NCBI RefSeq assembly: GCF_014898815.1 | Contig: NW_026515535.1 | Location: 124,001 to 188,000, forward strand | Origin: Panonychus citri | Lineage: Eukaryota > Arthropoda > Arachnida > Trombidiformes > Tetranychidae | Direction of reading: 5' to 3' | Length of the DNA: 64,000 nucleotides | Shown: positions 1 to 12,568 of the stretch, one piece after another | How the letters are laid out: each line of letters opens with the position of its first letter | Position numbering within the stretch: the first letter of the stretch is position 1 | Notes under the pieces: generated by a model | The model's database searches: none | Told to the model about the DNA's origin: nothing | Seen by the model: the letters and a program-made list of their open reading frames with translations, nothing else | Translations under genes and position numbers: made by a program

Positions 1-1880
1 AAGAAAAAACCATAAGATTACCTACCTGTTAATACCCTTTAACATGTCAGAGATAATCTCTTTCATCTCATCACTTTGCATTTCCATTTTACTCTTTGAC
101 AATTGATTAAACACTAATTGACAAAATTATGACAAAAAAAGAATAAGATAATTGGAAACAATTAAATAACAATCAAACAATTTACAAATTCTAATAAGTG
201 AATGAAACGTGTTGGTCAACCGGCTGAGAGAAAATGAGAAAAGGGACCGTCTCCGAATTACGGCTCGAAAATGAGAGAGTAAAGAAAAAGAGAAATTAAT
301 TTAATTAAAAGAGAGAATTAGCTAAACAATTAAGCGATTTAATGGAAAATTAAGAATAAAGTTAATAACTTAAATTTGGAATAAAATAGAGACCAGTAAG
401 AAGAGGTAATCATTTAATTGGAAGGATAAAAAATCGAAAGGAAAAAAGTTTGATAATTAAATTTAACTCCAAGGGGGAAAAAGTTAATTCAATTAATAAT
501 AAATTGGTAAAGTGAAAGAATTAACTAAAAGTGTAAACAATTTAATAAACTAAATAGTAAGAAGAATTAAAATCAAAATGGTTGATAAAATTTAAGAAGA
601 AAATTAAACAATTTAAAATAATTTACATATTCTAAGAATCTATTGATTGGAATGAAGCAATTTGTTGATTCCCTTTCAAGTGTTAATTGGAGTTAGTGAG
701 CAGAGGTAATTGAAAAATTGGAATCAAATTAGGATAATAATAAGAATAAAAGAGAAAAAGAGAAAAAAGAAAAGAAAAGGTTAATTCTAACTAAATAATG
801 CTAATAATAAGAAACATTGTTAAGGTAAAATTACAGGTAAAGGTTTCGCCAGGTAAAGAAGCAGCAGATTTGTATTATCATTACTTTCCAGCTTAACTTA
901 TAATAGTAATAAACAATTGAATGGGTGAAGAAAAAGGATCAGAGGAGAGATGAAGATGAAGATAAGGATGATAAGAGAATGGAGCACAGAGAGAGAGAGA
1001 GAAATGATGATAATGATGAGAGGAAGAAAGAGAGAAAAGGAATCTTACCTTACCAGCACCTCACCCTCTCTCTCTCTCTCAGAGTCCAAACCCACCCCCA
1101 GCCACCCCTCGCATCTCCCCAACATCAACACACAGGTAATGGTACAACAAATACCTGTAAAATGTTATTATTATCATTATCATCATCATCATCACCATCA
1201 CCATCATTATCCAGCATTAATATTATTATGTGTTAGTTTGAAGGTTGAAAACCCGCCTCAATGTGATTAAAATAAACCAATGGTAACTTGTTATCATATT
1301 ACCTGTTACCACCTACAAATGGTCAAACTAACCAATCAACTAATGTTTACTATGTTGAAAGTTAATATCTTGTATTGGACTGTAGTTGTATTATATTGTT
1401 GTGAGTGATTGTTGTGATTATTGTTGTGTTATTGTTAATCACAATTCTAATCACTTACAACAACAACAAGACATACACACACATCATCATAGTTTTTACT
1501 TTCCTCTTTCTTTTTTCTGTCTTTTTTTGCAAGAAAAAAAAAGTGTCTCTCTCTCTCTCCTTCCTAAAAACTGACCAGTCTCATCATTCACCTTTTAACT
1601 GACCAACACTTTTTTTTTGTTTTCCTCTCTTCATATGTTTCGTTTATTTTGTCAACATTATCTCAATACAAAAAGGATTCTGATTATCTCTCTTAACTGT
1701 TTATCTAATAATATTATTATTATTTGATTATTTGATTATATCTTAATGGATTATTGATTAGAAACTTATATTGGAAATTGTCCCAATTGTCTTAATCTCT
1801 TTAATCCTCTTCCTCCTCCTCCCGCCGTTAACTTATTTCCTTAATTGTGATTTGTGAATGATGGTGAAGGACCATGGGAA
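1..1880. other. AT-rich region upstream of hedgehog
   Basis: No coding exon is supported here. The stretch is AT-rich with many short AATTAA and TTAATTG words, a GA-rich tract around 985-1005, a CT run near 1064-1080, an (ATC)n run at about 1170-1205 and another CT run at about 1544-1559. Short open frames exist but consist of these repeats. The last part, just before 1881, is presumably the hedgehog 5' UTR and promoter region; I cannot place a TATA box or start site with confidence. Confidence 0.5.
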
Positions 1881-4132
1881 ATGACTCAATTCAATTTAAT
1901 AATTTGTGTCAAATGTTTTTGTGTAATATTGTTGATTATTAATGGATTAACAATGCCTCCAGCAATGGCCTGTGGACCAGGTCGATCAGGTGGACGTCGT
2001 CGTTTACCTCGAAAAACAACTCCCCTTGTATTGGAACAACATATTCCCAATGTATCCGAAAACACCCTGTCCGCTTCGGGACCTGGCGAAGGAAAAATAA
2101 ACATTAAAGATCCAAGGTTTCGAAAATTAGTTCCTAATTACAATCCCGATATCGTCTTCAAAGACGAAGAAGGTACCGGTGTCGATAGGATAATGACCTT
2201 GGTAAGAATTTTATTTATTATCAACAAAAAATTGATCGAAATTCAATTTTCTCTATAAACATTTAAATTGTTCATCTCTCTCTATCTCTCTCTCTCTCTC
2301 TGATTGTTGATTCAGCGTCTCAAGGAAAAATTAGATACATTGGCCGCTTTGGTTCGTAATCAATGGCCTGGAATTAAATTACGAGTAATTGAAGCCTGGG
2401 ATGATGCTAATCAATTCAATTATGATTCACTTCATTACGAAGGTCGTGCCGCTGATATAACAACTAGTGACAAGGATAATTCCAAATACGGTGTATTAGC
2501 GCGTTTAGCAGTAATCGCTGGATTTGATTGGGTTCTTTATGAATCGAGGCATCATGTTCATGTTTCGGTTAAATCAGGTAAGATTAACAACCTTAATCAT
2601 TATCATAATCTAACATTAATCATCATTATCACATTTCTAATTTGAGTGTCTGGTAACTTTGTTTTTCGAAGTTGGGAAAAAAAAGAAAACTCATAAATCC
2701 CTTTAATCACCTTAAATCATTAACGTTAATCATCGTTATCGTTTATTGTACCCGAATGGTACAATCAATGTTGTTATTTTCTGACCATAAAAACATTTTC
2801 TTTTGGCTTGACCAGTACAAAGACAAAGCGAATGTCACTTTTTTTTTGGAAAAATGTTCATTTCTTTTTCAAATTGTTTCTATTATTATATGATTGTTGT
2901 AATTTAGTATCATCATTAATAAGATTGATTGATTGATTATATTGATTCTTTGTCTGGAAATCAAATATTACCAATGAGAGAATAGGAAAAGAGAGAGAGA
3001 GAGAGAGAGAGAGAGAAAACTTGATAACAATTAAGAAAAAGTTTTTTTTCTTAAATTCTATATGCTAATATTGATAAATATAATCTGATACTAGTTAATC
3101 AAATACTAAATCATAATAATAAGTTATATCATTGATTGTTATTAGTTTCCTGTTCTCACATTGATTAACTTTTTACCTTTTTTTTTAATTTGCAAAGGTA
3201 CAACAATCAACAATCAACAAGAAAAGTACATTAAATTAAATTAAACAAAATCAACAAACAACATCTTCAAATTACACTTTACCGATAATATCATTTTTTT
3301 CTTCTTCTTCTTGTTGATTGTTTGTTAATCATAATCACAATCAAGGGAAACATTTACCAAAAGCTTAATAATAAATTAAATATCCATTAGATTTCTCATA
3401 GAGTAAGAAAAAAAAAGGTAAAAATATCTTCAATTTCTCATCTCATCATCATGATCGAAAGCGAAAGCGAAAGGTCCAAGTATAATGATGATTATTATGA
3501 TGATAATAGTAATAATCAACAAACAATTAAAGCTGAATGGTAAATAAAAGTACCAAATAACAACAATCAACAATAATAATAATAAAAAACAACTAAGTTA
3601 TATACAATTCATTGATTTACATTCAGGTAATAATGATAATCAATGTGAAGTGGACCTTTTATTTGTCTCCAAGAAAAATGAACCAAAAAAATGTTGAGAT
3701 TTTGTTTGGTGACTGTAAAAATATATTAGGATGAAGGAGATGAGAATGAAGATGATGAGGATGGAAGAGAGAAAGAGAAAACATTTTCTCTCTTTCTTTC
3801 TGTTCTCTCCCTCTAAAATAAGGTGAAGGTAAAGGTAAAGGTAGAGAGAGAGAGAGAGAGAGAGCCCACTTTTTTTATTATTATTGACAATTACTTGAGA
3901 AAACCGAGTTACAGAAAAAAAAACAAGAAACAGAAAAAGTTAAGAAACAAGTTTTGAGCAACAACGTAAAAGTTAAATAGGAGAGAGAAAGATGATGATG
4001 ATAATGGTGATGGTGATGATGATGCCGATGAGAGAGAAAGAGGAGTCAGAGAGGGAGAGGAAGGAAGGAAGAAAAGAGAGCAGCCCACTTGAAGAAAACC
4101 ACACAAGGTGAAAAAAAGATATTGAAAGAAGA

Positions 4133-4174
<42 letters not shown>

Positions 4175-6865
4175 AGAAAGGTAAAAAGAGAGCAGCTAGT
4201 GTAAGTACAGGGTATCACTCACTAATGGTCGTGATGGGATTACAAGATAGGAGAAAGAAAGAGAAAAGTTATCATCTTTGTTGGGTCTCAATAGGAGACT
4301 TAGGGCGAAGATGATGATGATGAAAAGAAAGAGAGAAATGAAAGAGATACTCTTTACTCAACGGGGGTCATAGGTGAGGTATTTACAGGGTGGCCTCTCT
4401 TTCATATCCTCTCTTTCTTTTTCTCTTTCTCTCCTTTCAAATTTTCCTCTTCTTCACCCACTAAGCAGCATCTTTGTTATTGATGTTGTTAGTTAGTCAA
4501 AGAAAGAGAGACAGAAAAAAAGAAAGAGCAAGAGAGAGAGAGAGAGAGAGAGAGAGAGTAATAAGTATACAGGCTATAATATGAATAAGGATGAAGATGA
4601 AGCTTAACACAGATAATCGTTAGCTGTGCAATTTGCGAACCTGAAAAGAAAATAAAATTTTCACCCAGTCGGCCATGTTTTACTTATCTCTCTCTCTCTT
4701 CCTCTCCCTTTTTACCTTTCCTTTCTTACCTGCTTGACCATGACAACAACAACAAGAGTATATACCGAGAAGCTAATAATACAAAATAAATACAGGGCTC
4801 AACGTAAGTCACTTTTACCTGAGCGCTGTATTTGTTGTTGGTGGCGAAGTGTTTCTTTTCCTTTACCTTTATCTTTGCTCCTTTCATGTCTTACCTTTTC
4901 TCGTGGTCATCATGATGATAATTTTTACATTCTTTTTATTTTTATTCTTTCAAAGAATTGAGATAATTTTTTCTTCTTTTTCTTCTTCTTTGAGTTGGTT
5001 TAGCTTTCGCTTTGTTGCTCTCACATAATAATAATAATAACAATGATATTGATTATCTCGATGTCCGTTTAATCCCCATATTGATAATGATACCTTTTTG
5101 ATAGACGAGAGGGAGGGAAAGTTGTTGAATCTTGTGGTTGACAGGTAAACAGTTTTTACTTACCTGGTCATTTGATCATCAATAGTTTTTAATCAATAAT
5201 TGTTATGGTCAATTTTGTGATAATAAAAGGTTCCCTTTTTTATGTGGTGGTTGTTTAGTTGGGTGGCTTAAGAGGACTGACCACACCGAGAGGTAAAAAG
5301 TTGTATACCTTTGGGGAGTAGTTAAGTATTGACCTTTTGAAAACTTGTTGATTCCAATACCTTGGTGGTAATATTATCAACAGGTATTAACAGATCTGTG
5401 TAAATGAGAAATGATAATTAGATAATTTAATTGTTAATGGTGAGAAAAGGGGTAGAAACCAAAACAGGGTTGAGTTGATTAAACGATTTGGTTAAAATTA
5501 ATTGTTTACAATTAAGGATATTATCTTACCGATCCAGTTTTTTTTGTTTGCAACTTTTAAACAATAATGTTAAATGAGGGTTGTGATTTAAAGTTTTTGT
5601 GGTTAATTATGATTATGATCATGATGATAGCTAATAATTTCCAGCTCAATGAACTGATAAATGTTAATTAGAGATAATTATTAATTAGTTGGTTTCTGTT
5701 TTCTTGTTGAATAATTGAATTTTCTTTTTCTTTTCTTGAAATCGATTCGTTGTTCGATACAGATAAAGCAGCGGCCTCATCGCGTCCTGAAGGTTGTTTC
5801 ACTGGTGATTCCTTGGTCTACACTCCCAATGGTCCAGTTGCTTTATCGACAATTGATGTTGGTCAACAGATATTAACAGTCAATTCTGATGGAGATATTG
5901 TTTTCAGTGAGATTTTATTATTCCTTGATCGTGATCCAAGTGTTGAAAGGATTTATGTTCACCTAACAACTGAAACTGGTAAAGTGATTACATTAACCCA
6001 ATCACATCTTATATTTACTTATGATCCAATTGTATCATCAAGTGTAACAAGAACTTCTAGTAATCAAATCAACACTACCTCATCTTCATCTTCATCTTTA
6101 TCTCCATCATCTTACAACTCAACAATACCACCGATTCCATCTCCATCAACCTGGACAGCATCTTCGTCAACCGATCCTAGTGGACAATGGACAGCAATCT
6201 TTGCACGTTACATTGAACCAGGAATGTTTGTCTCCACAATACCTGTAAAGAATGAAAAAGAAAAAGAAAATCAACAACAATTAAGTGAAAGTGATTACCA
6301 TCAACAATTAAATCTAGATGATTACTATTTGAAACCTGAGAAAGTGGTTAAGGTAACCCAAAGCTTAAGAAAAGGTGCTTATGCACCTTTAACTCGTAAT
6401 GGTAATTTAATTGTTAATCAAATTGTTGCCTCATGTTATGCAGTCGTAAACGATCAATCGTTGGCTCATCTTTCATTTCTACCTGTAAGACTTTACTACA
6501 ATTTAATAGAATCTTTAAATTATATTAGAAAATGGTTAACACTTCGTTTACCATCATCATCATCATCATCATCAACAACAACATCCATTTTATCATCTTC
6601 ATCTTCATCTTCATCATTTCCATCAAAAAAGTCATCAAAGTCATCTATTATTTTATCACAACCAAAATTAGAGATCAATCAAGATAATCAACAATTATCT
6701 TATAAAGTAAATGATATTAATGATAATAATAGCATTAGATATAAAAAGAAAATTAAATCACAATCTAAATCTAATTGTAATTTAAATTATGGAATACATT
6801 GGTATCCTAAATTACTTTATTCAATTGCCAAATATGTAATTAGTAGTGATTATATGTACTCTTAG
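1881..6865 (+). CDS. hh: Hedgehog morphogen precursor, three exons
   Basis: Exons read 1881-2201, 2316-2577 and 5763-6865 (phase 0, then phase 1), giving 561 residues. The start is the ATG at 1881; an in-frame GTG at 1854 is not a eukaryotic start. A hydrophobic signal peptide (about 1-30) is followed by the CGPGR motif at Cys31, the palmitoylation site in known hedgehogs. Residues 31-205 are the signalling domain, with the LHYEGRAADITTSD zinc/metal region in exon 2. Exon 3 encodes the Hint domain: autoproteolytic Gly205-Cys206 (EGCFTGD), FLDRDP, the TxxH pair Thr273/His276 in LTQSH, and ASCYAVV. In known family members the domain self-cleaves and attaches cholesterol to the N-terminal ligand, which is secreted for patterning. 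Long Ser/Asn-rich stretches interrupt the Hint domain and fill the C terminus. Identification is very secure; the C-terminal tail is divergent. Confidence 0.96.
2578..5762 (+). other. hedgehog intron 2 (large, repeat-rich)
   Basis: This 3.2-kb intron separates the signalling-domain exons from the autoprocessing exon. It starts with GTAAGA and ends TTCGATACAG. It carries (GA)n runs at about 2992-3014, 3844-3864, 4137-4170 and 4531-4558, and several GGTAAAGGT-type repeats near 3823-3840. No other coding exon is supported inside. A regulatory role is plausible because hedgehog introns often hold enhancers, but nothing in the sequence proves it. Confidence 0.7.
4137..4170. repeat. (AG)n microsatellite in hedgehog intron 2
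   Basis: About 17 uninterrupted AG units. A second long run lies at 4531-4558 in the same intron. Such tracts are the binding sequence class of GAGA-type factors in insects, but this is only a possibility here. Confidence 0.9.
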
Positions 6866-7744
6866 GAATTAACGAGAACACAAACAAAATTAATCTTCAA
6901 CATAACGATTATCTCTGTCTCTTTTTTTTTGTAAATTAAAATTAATTAATTTGATCAATTAATTTGTATTGATCATAATTTGTATTTTGTATTAATATTA
7001 TTTTTAAAACAAAAAAGAAAAACAAATCAATACTTTTTCCCCCTGAAAATTAATATATTCATTCAATTTATCGTTTCTTTTTTTTTCTTGACTTCATTTG
7101 ATCAACTAATCAAAATTCAATTCATCAATTAATCAACTATCAATTGTAAACAATTTATCAAAAGTATAATATTATTTGATCACTGGATTAACAAGATTTA
7201 CGAAAGTTGAAACTTTCTATATTCTATTGGATATAATGTAACAAGATACTCAAATAGAGGTAATAACTATGATCGTTAGATTGTAAAAAGATAGGACAAT
7301 TAAAGTTAAATTTTGATTAGTGATTAGTGAAAGGTCATTCAAATAATTAGACTGATGGTAAATTAAAATGATGGTAGATGAATTAATCAATCAATTTGAC
7401 GATACAAAAGGCCAACACAATCATGGTTAAAGTAGATTCATAGTTATATAGGTTTGGTCAATCATTTGTTTTTCTCAATGAAATTTTAACTGAATTAAAT
7501 TTGATTCTTACCGTTTAAATGTTGATACTTTATGTTGGTTAATCAGTTGATTCATCAATTAGCAAAATGTTTCAATATTATTCCTCCTTCCAAGTCATAA
7601 CCTTTCTCCAAATCAAGGTGCATAAAAGGGGCTATTTTATGGTACCTCCTCGGAAGAGTAACAAGTTACAGGTAATATGATGATCATTTGGAGGTTGTAA
7701 TATTTTTTTTTCTTTCCTTTCTCTTTCTGCTCTTTCTTTGAGTG

Positions 7745-7779
<35 letters not shown>
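7745..7779. repeat. (GAT)n trinucleotide microsatellite
   Basis: About eleven GAT/ATG units. It produces spurious Ser or His runs in antisense frames. Confidence 0.85.
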
Positions 7780-9273
7780 GTCGTGAAAACGGAAGAGCTG
7801 TGGGTGATTGTTTATAGTTATCGGGGTGGCATGTAAAAGGTAAGAAACACTGATTGTTAACATGTAAACATTTGGATGGGAATAAATTAGCGTTGTCATG
7901 GAAAAGGTTGAAAATGCTAATTAAATGGATCCGTTGATTGTTGATTTTTTTTACCAAGTTAAATGTGTAACTCAAATTATCTGTCATGGTTTGATTGTTT
8001 TAGAATTGTAACAGAAACTGTATATTATTTGTATTATCGTATTCCCATCCTTTTGGTTGGTAGAAATGTTTCAATTTTTGGCTTTTATCGTCTCGTTCCT
8101 TGTAACATGTTACATGTTTGTCACCCAAGGGTATTTGATAAACTAATACTTGATTCCATTGATTGGTTTTCCAAATGATCTTTAGTTAATCTGTAGGGTT
8201 TAAGATGACATTGTGTGGGTAATAAGTAAGTCTTGTGGAAATTGTCATTTTTGTTACAAGTAAATTATTTGTCTTTTGTTTTTGTTTTGTTTGACTCAAA
8301 TACTTTTTTGTTTCTTCCTTTTTGTAGTCAAAGGTTTACCTTGAATTCAGGAAGAAGTATTGAAGAATTGATGTTGAATGTTGTCTTAACTTGGGTGTAA
8401 CGTTCTAAAGCTCTATGTTGATTATTACTAACTTTTTGTAAAGGTATTTCTTCAGGTATAGATGCTTGTTTTAGTCTTATTTTTTCCTCTTCTTTTTCTT
8501 TCTTTTTGCTTTCTTCTTCATCGGCTATCATGGTGGGATTAACACCCCAACCAGATTTTTATCACTTTAAGACTTTGAGCGTAAATAGTCATCAACTGGG
8601 GGAAACTGTCATCATCATCATCAGGCTAAACAAGTAATTTATGATGTATTTCATGGCCAATATTCATTAGTCTGGGTTGGCAATGGTGTGGTGGGTGTGT
8701 AAGCCGTAGAGTTCATTGTAATTGGCTAGGCCATCAAAAGAAGAAAAGAGAAAGAAAAAAAAAGCAAATGAGTCCTTGGGCTTTACTTGGTTTAGTTATA
8801 AATCTGTTGTATCAGCAAATCTCCATAAGGTGTCCACCATCAATGTAACTTTCCAATTCCCATTTGAGTGAATGGCTGTAAGTTGATGATGCCTTTTTGC
8901 TATCCAGTTTGTAACATGTAGTTAGTTTAGCTATAGGAGGTGGAAAAGGGAAGAGAATTAGAAAAAAAAGAGAAAGAGAGAGTGAGAGAGTGAGAAGAGT
9001 AACTTGACCATCATCACCAACCATCACCTCAAGATCCGGCTTTTCAAACGATATTCAAAACTTACCAGTAATTAGCTGACATTTGGTCCAAAAATGTTTT
9101 CCAATTAGTGGCTACTAATTGGTGGAATAAAATGAAAATAAATTCAGTGGAAATTGTTTAAATTGCAATCTAATTGAAAAATTATAATCAAATTAATTGG
9201 AAAGTTGTTAACCTGTTGATTTAAAAAAAGAAAATTTTTTTCTCCAAATTTAGAATAAATTAAATTCTAACAT

Positions 9274-9293
9274 GTGCTGCCATCTCTTGGTGA
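9274..9293 (-). promoter_or_regulatory. CTCF-like motif upstream of LYRM2
   Basis: On the minus strand the site reads CACCAAGAGATGGCAGCAC, close to the animal CTCF core (AGATGGC flanked by CCA and GCAC). Six related sites occur in this window (see findings). Binding is inferred, not shown. Confidence 0.4.
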
Positions 9294-9623
9294 GAATAAG
9301 TGACAATCTCTGTATGTTTACATTTGGAAGAAAAATTTTTTGATAGAAATTATTTTCTAATCAATTTATTGGTTAGTTAATTATTTTCTTTTATATTTTT
9401 CAATTATTTAATTTCTATTTTTTACAATTAAGTTTAATTTTCAATCTTCGATTACTCTCTTGATGGAATTTTATTTTGCTGATTGATTTCCTTTTCTTCA
9501 TTGGTTCAGTTTTTCCATTTTCCATTTTTTTGCTTTGATTTTGTTTTTCTCTCTCTCCTTTAATCTTTGATTTATTTAATTTTTCTTTCTTAATTGTTGT
9601 TACCTTCTCAATTATCAATAACC

Positions 9624-10110
9624 ATGGTTAAAGAGACTCTGTCATTATCTAGAGTATGTATTCTGTGATATTCCATAAGTGATACAAGAAGTAATTCTGT
9701 TAATTTGGTGAATCTTTTTGTGTTTCAGTTTATTCTTAGAAGTCAAGTGATGGACCTTTATCGAGATTTTCTCCGAACAATTAACCCAATTAACGATATT
9801 AAAAGTAAGAATGAATTGAAACAATGGATTCGCCAAGATTTCCAACTGAACAAGAGTGTAAAAGATGAGGTAAATAGTCCAATTTAATCCCAAGGAGACC
9901 AAGAGAAAGACTTTTCCATAGTATTAACCAATTGTTATTTCTAATAAAATTGTGTTAATTGTTATCAATTTTTAATTCCAACAGGAAGTGATCAGAATGC
10001 ATTTATCTCGAGGTAGATTGGCTTTGAGAGAGTTACAAGTTTCCATTTCAATGCCTGCGTCCAGTGGATTCAAGAAATTTCAAATTAACAATAAGGATAT
10101 GAAAAGTTGA
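9624..10110 (+). CDS. LYRM2: LYR motif-containing protein 2 (LYRM2-like), three exons
   Basis: Exons 9624-9653, 9729-9869 and 9985-10110 join in phase 0 with GT-AG borders (GTATGT, GTAAAT donors) to give 98 residues; human LYRM2 is 88. The LYR tripeptide is at residues 20-22 within VMDLYRDFLRT, followed by a basic helix (ELKQWIRQDFQLNKS) and IRMHLSRGRLALRELQ. Order and spacing match LYRM2. LYRM proteins are small mitochondrial helical proteins that dock on acyl-carrier protein; LYRM2 has been linked to complex I. The short first exon gives the residues before the LYR helix, as in LYRM2. The gene converges on AP3S1, whose stop lies 704 bases away. Confidence 0.88.
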
Positions 10111-10595
10111 TTAACTGTGATTGTTAACAAACATTCAATAAGTAATATTTATGTAGATAAATATTAATTTATTACTTGGATATAATTTAATTTTCTCCTT
10201 TAACTGGATGGATTCTCAATGGACAAAATGTTGTGTAATATTTGTAAGATACAAATGAGATAAACTCTGTATCTTGATAGATGATGGTGATAACAATTAT
10301 CGGTGTCCGATTAATCAAAGATTATAACATTTGAATAGACGAGGATAGAAGATCATTTGTCCAACAAATTAAACATCAACAATTAGTTAAGTCAAACATG
10401 AAGATCGTAAAGAAAAACGCTAAGAACGAAATGATATTCTTGGATCAAGTCGATTGTTTCGTAAGAATTCAAGTTTCCAATAAACTTGAGGCCATTTCTT
10501 TTATCGTCATCGAATTGATAGTGAACCCGTAAAACACTTGGTAATTTGATCCATGATTAAATTGTTAAATGAATTAACGAAATGACCAGTTCTTC

Positions 10596-10802
10596 ATGAT
10601 CATTGGGTTCAAACTTTCACTTTTTCTTTTTCTTTTTCTGCTTTCACTTGGATGGGTCAAGTGTGAACCTTTTTGTCGTACAACAATTAACCAGTGGGAG
10701 AAATTATTTTATAAGTATCAATTAAATGTGTGTGTGTGTGTGTGTAAGAAAAAAAATCAACAAATTACCAATGGAAAAGGGAAAAACAATCAAAGAAAGT
10801 GA
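10596..10802 (+). CDS. Small ORF with a signal-peptide-like start (doubtful)
   Basis: The frame opens with a hydrophobic stretch (FKLSLFLFLFLLSLGWVKC) then a short Cys-containing segment, and degrades into a GT repeat (10728-10744) and an Asn/Lys-rich tail. It sits between two convergent genes, LYRM2 and AP3S1. I recognise no family. The hydrophobic part derives from a CTTTTT-rich tract, so this may well be 3' UTR or intergenic sequence and not a gene. Confidence 0.12.
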   Translation: MIIGFKLSLFLFLFLLSLGWVKCEPFCRTTINQWEKLFYKYQLNVCVCVCKKKNQQITNGKGKNNQRK

Positions 10803-10813
10803 AAAAGATATTT

Positions 10814-11923
10814 TTAAAACTTCAATCCACTAATATTTGGTAGATCAGGTAATTTCATATCCTTTATTTGTTGAGGTATATTCATATTCTTAACAGCAGA
10901 AACTGCTCTTGCTGGAGCTGTTGCTAGTCCAGCCTAGAAAAATATAAAAAGATAATTGTCATCAAAATTAACGCTTCTAAAAGGGATGAACCAATTTAGA
11001 GCAAATTGTTTCCACTCCATTACTGACCTCTTGTTTCTCTAATTTAGTTTGCTCTTCAATTCGCAATAAAATCTCATTGGCATTTGTTTCCAAAACCATA
11101 CCTCCCATCACTAATTCATTAAGAATATGATGTACCTTAAATAAAGAGAGATAGAGAGAAATAGATTAGAAATGAGAGAAGAAAAAAAAATGCCATTTTC
11201 TATAGAATTACCTTATCAACATGGAAAATCAGATCAAGTTCACAAACATTTTCAAAACACTTATCAAGAGTTTCAACGAAAACCTAGAGAGGCAGATAAA
11301 TAAAAAACAGAATAGTAATCAATTTATTAGATTATTAATAATTCATCTATCAAGATTGAATAACAATCAACACAAACCTGAATTAAATCAAGAATACCCA
11401 ATTCACTCTCTGAAGAGTCTACACAAAAGACGAAATAAAGAGTAGCATAATGACGATAAATCAATCGATAATCAGATCCACCGATTAAACTGTAAAAATT
11501 GTAAAACAAAAATAGAAAAAAAAAATTAAAATAAAACAAATCATTAGAATAGAATAGAATTTGCAATCAAGCTCAAAGAGAATAGAATAAAAATGAAATT
11601 CTTTACCTTCCACCCTCTAAGAAATTACAAACCACCGAATCATCACGTTTAGATACTAATTGAAATGTTTCCTGGACAATTTGTTGTTGCACATCCTCAG
11701 GCTATAGAAAAAAATAACATTACAATTAAGATTAAATTGAAAATAACAATCAAATTGTTCAATTTAAATAAAAGTAAACAAAGAAAAATCCATAAACCAA
11801 AAAAGCTAAAACCAATTCAATCTCAACAATTGGAACAATTTAATAAATACTTACATAGTGATGATAGAATTTGGTTAAACGAGGTTTACCATAATTGTTG
11901 AACACTAGAATAGCTTTAATCAT
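10814..11923 (-). CDS. AP3S1: AP-3 complex subunit sigma, six exons
   Basis: Exons on the minus strand: 11923-11855, 11701-11607, 11489-11378, 11283-11212, 11135-11028 and 10933-10814, all with GT-AG borders and consistent phase, giving 191 residues (human AP3S1 has 193). The start MIKAILVFNNYGKPRL and the core SLIGGSDYRLIYRHYATLYF with DSSESELGILDLIQ are diagnostic of the adaptor small subunit (longin-like fold). The sigma-3 type is shown by the tail APARAVSAVKNMN. In known animals it is the small chain of the AP-3 coat that sorts cargo from endosomes to lysosome-related organelles. The gene is compact, with introns of roughly 75-155 bases. The complete family length is recovered, so it appears intact. 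Confidence 0.95.
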
Positions 11924-12030
11924 AATTAACTAATCAAAAGAAATAAAATCATAAAAAAATTGGAGAGAAACCAAAAAATTAAAATGAAAGAAAAAAAAAA
12001 TTCAATGTTGTCATTTTGGAGAAGCGAATG

Positions 12031-12046
12031 TAGTGACATCTAGTAG
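12031..12046 (-). promoter_or_regulatory. CTCF-like degenerate motif upstream of AP3S1
   Basis: The minus strand reads TAGATGTCACTA preceded by CTAC, about 110 bases upstream of the AP3S1 start codon. It shares TACTAGATG with the site at 41382. Function is inferred. Confidence 0.3.
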
Positions 12047-12568
12047 AACAATTAGTTACTAATATTTGGATTTTTTTTCTTTTCATTAATTGTCAACAAT
12101 TAGAATTGGAGTTTAAATAGTCGGAAGAGGAAAAAGCTTAATAACAAGGTTATTTTTTTAAATTAATTAAAGTTTATTGATCGAAATAATTGTTGATTAG
12201 ATTTCTACCATTTTTTTATGGTTTGTTTGCTAAATAATAATAAGTTGTTAAGACACTTGAATGAAGATGTGATGATAATGATGATTAGTTGATTTTAGAA
12301 GTAGAAAAAAAATTATCAGTGGACATGTAGAGAAAGAGAGAGAGAGGGAGATAAAGGTGATGGCGAATTGGTCAATTGATCTAAATAATAATAATAATAA
12401 TAATAATATCGAAATATATAAAAGGGATGAAAGTGAATTGAGAAAAAAAAAATGAGACGAAAAAGTGTCAGGAAATGAGAATGAGGAACGGAAGATAATT
12501 AATGGTACAAGAAGAAGCTTGAAATTGATTGTTGATATGATATGTTCAATGATGGTTGTGGTGGTTAA

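Larger units (their letters stand above)
6866..9623. other. Intergenic region between hedgehog and LYRM2
   Basis: AT-rich sequence after the hedgehog stop codon. It holds a (GAT)n microsatellite at about 7745-7779 and a GA-rich tract at about 8968-8999. A CTCF-like motif at 9274-9293 (minus orientation) lies about 340 bases upstream of the LYRM2 start. Open frames of 60-116 codons here are repeat-driven or lack family resemblance, so I do not call a gene. Confidence 0.5.

Noticed and set aside
1854..1880. GTG-initiated N-terminal extension of hedgehog exon 1
   Set aside because: GTG is not a normal eukaryotic start, and the ATG at 1881 gives a clean signal peptide directly.
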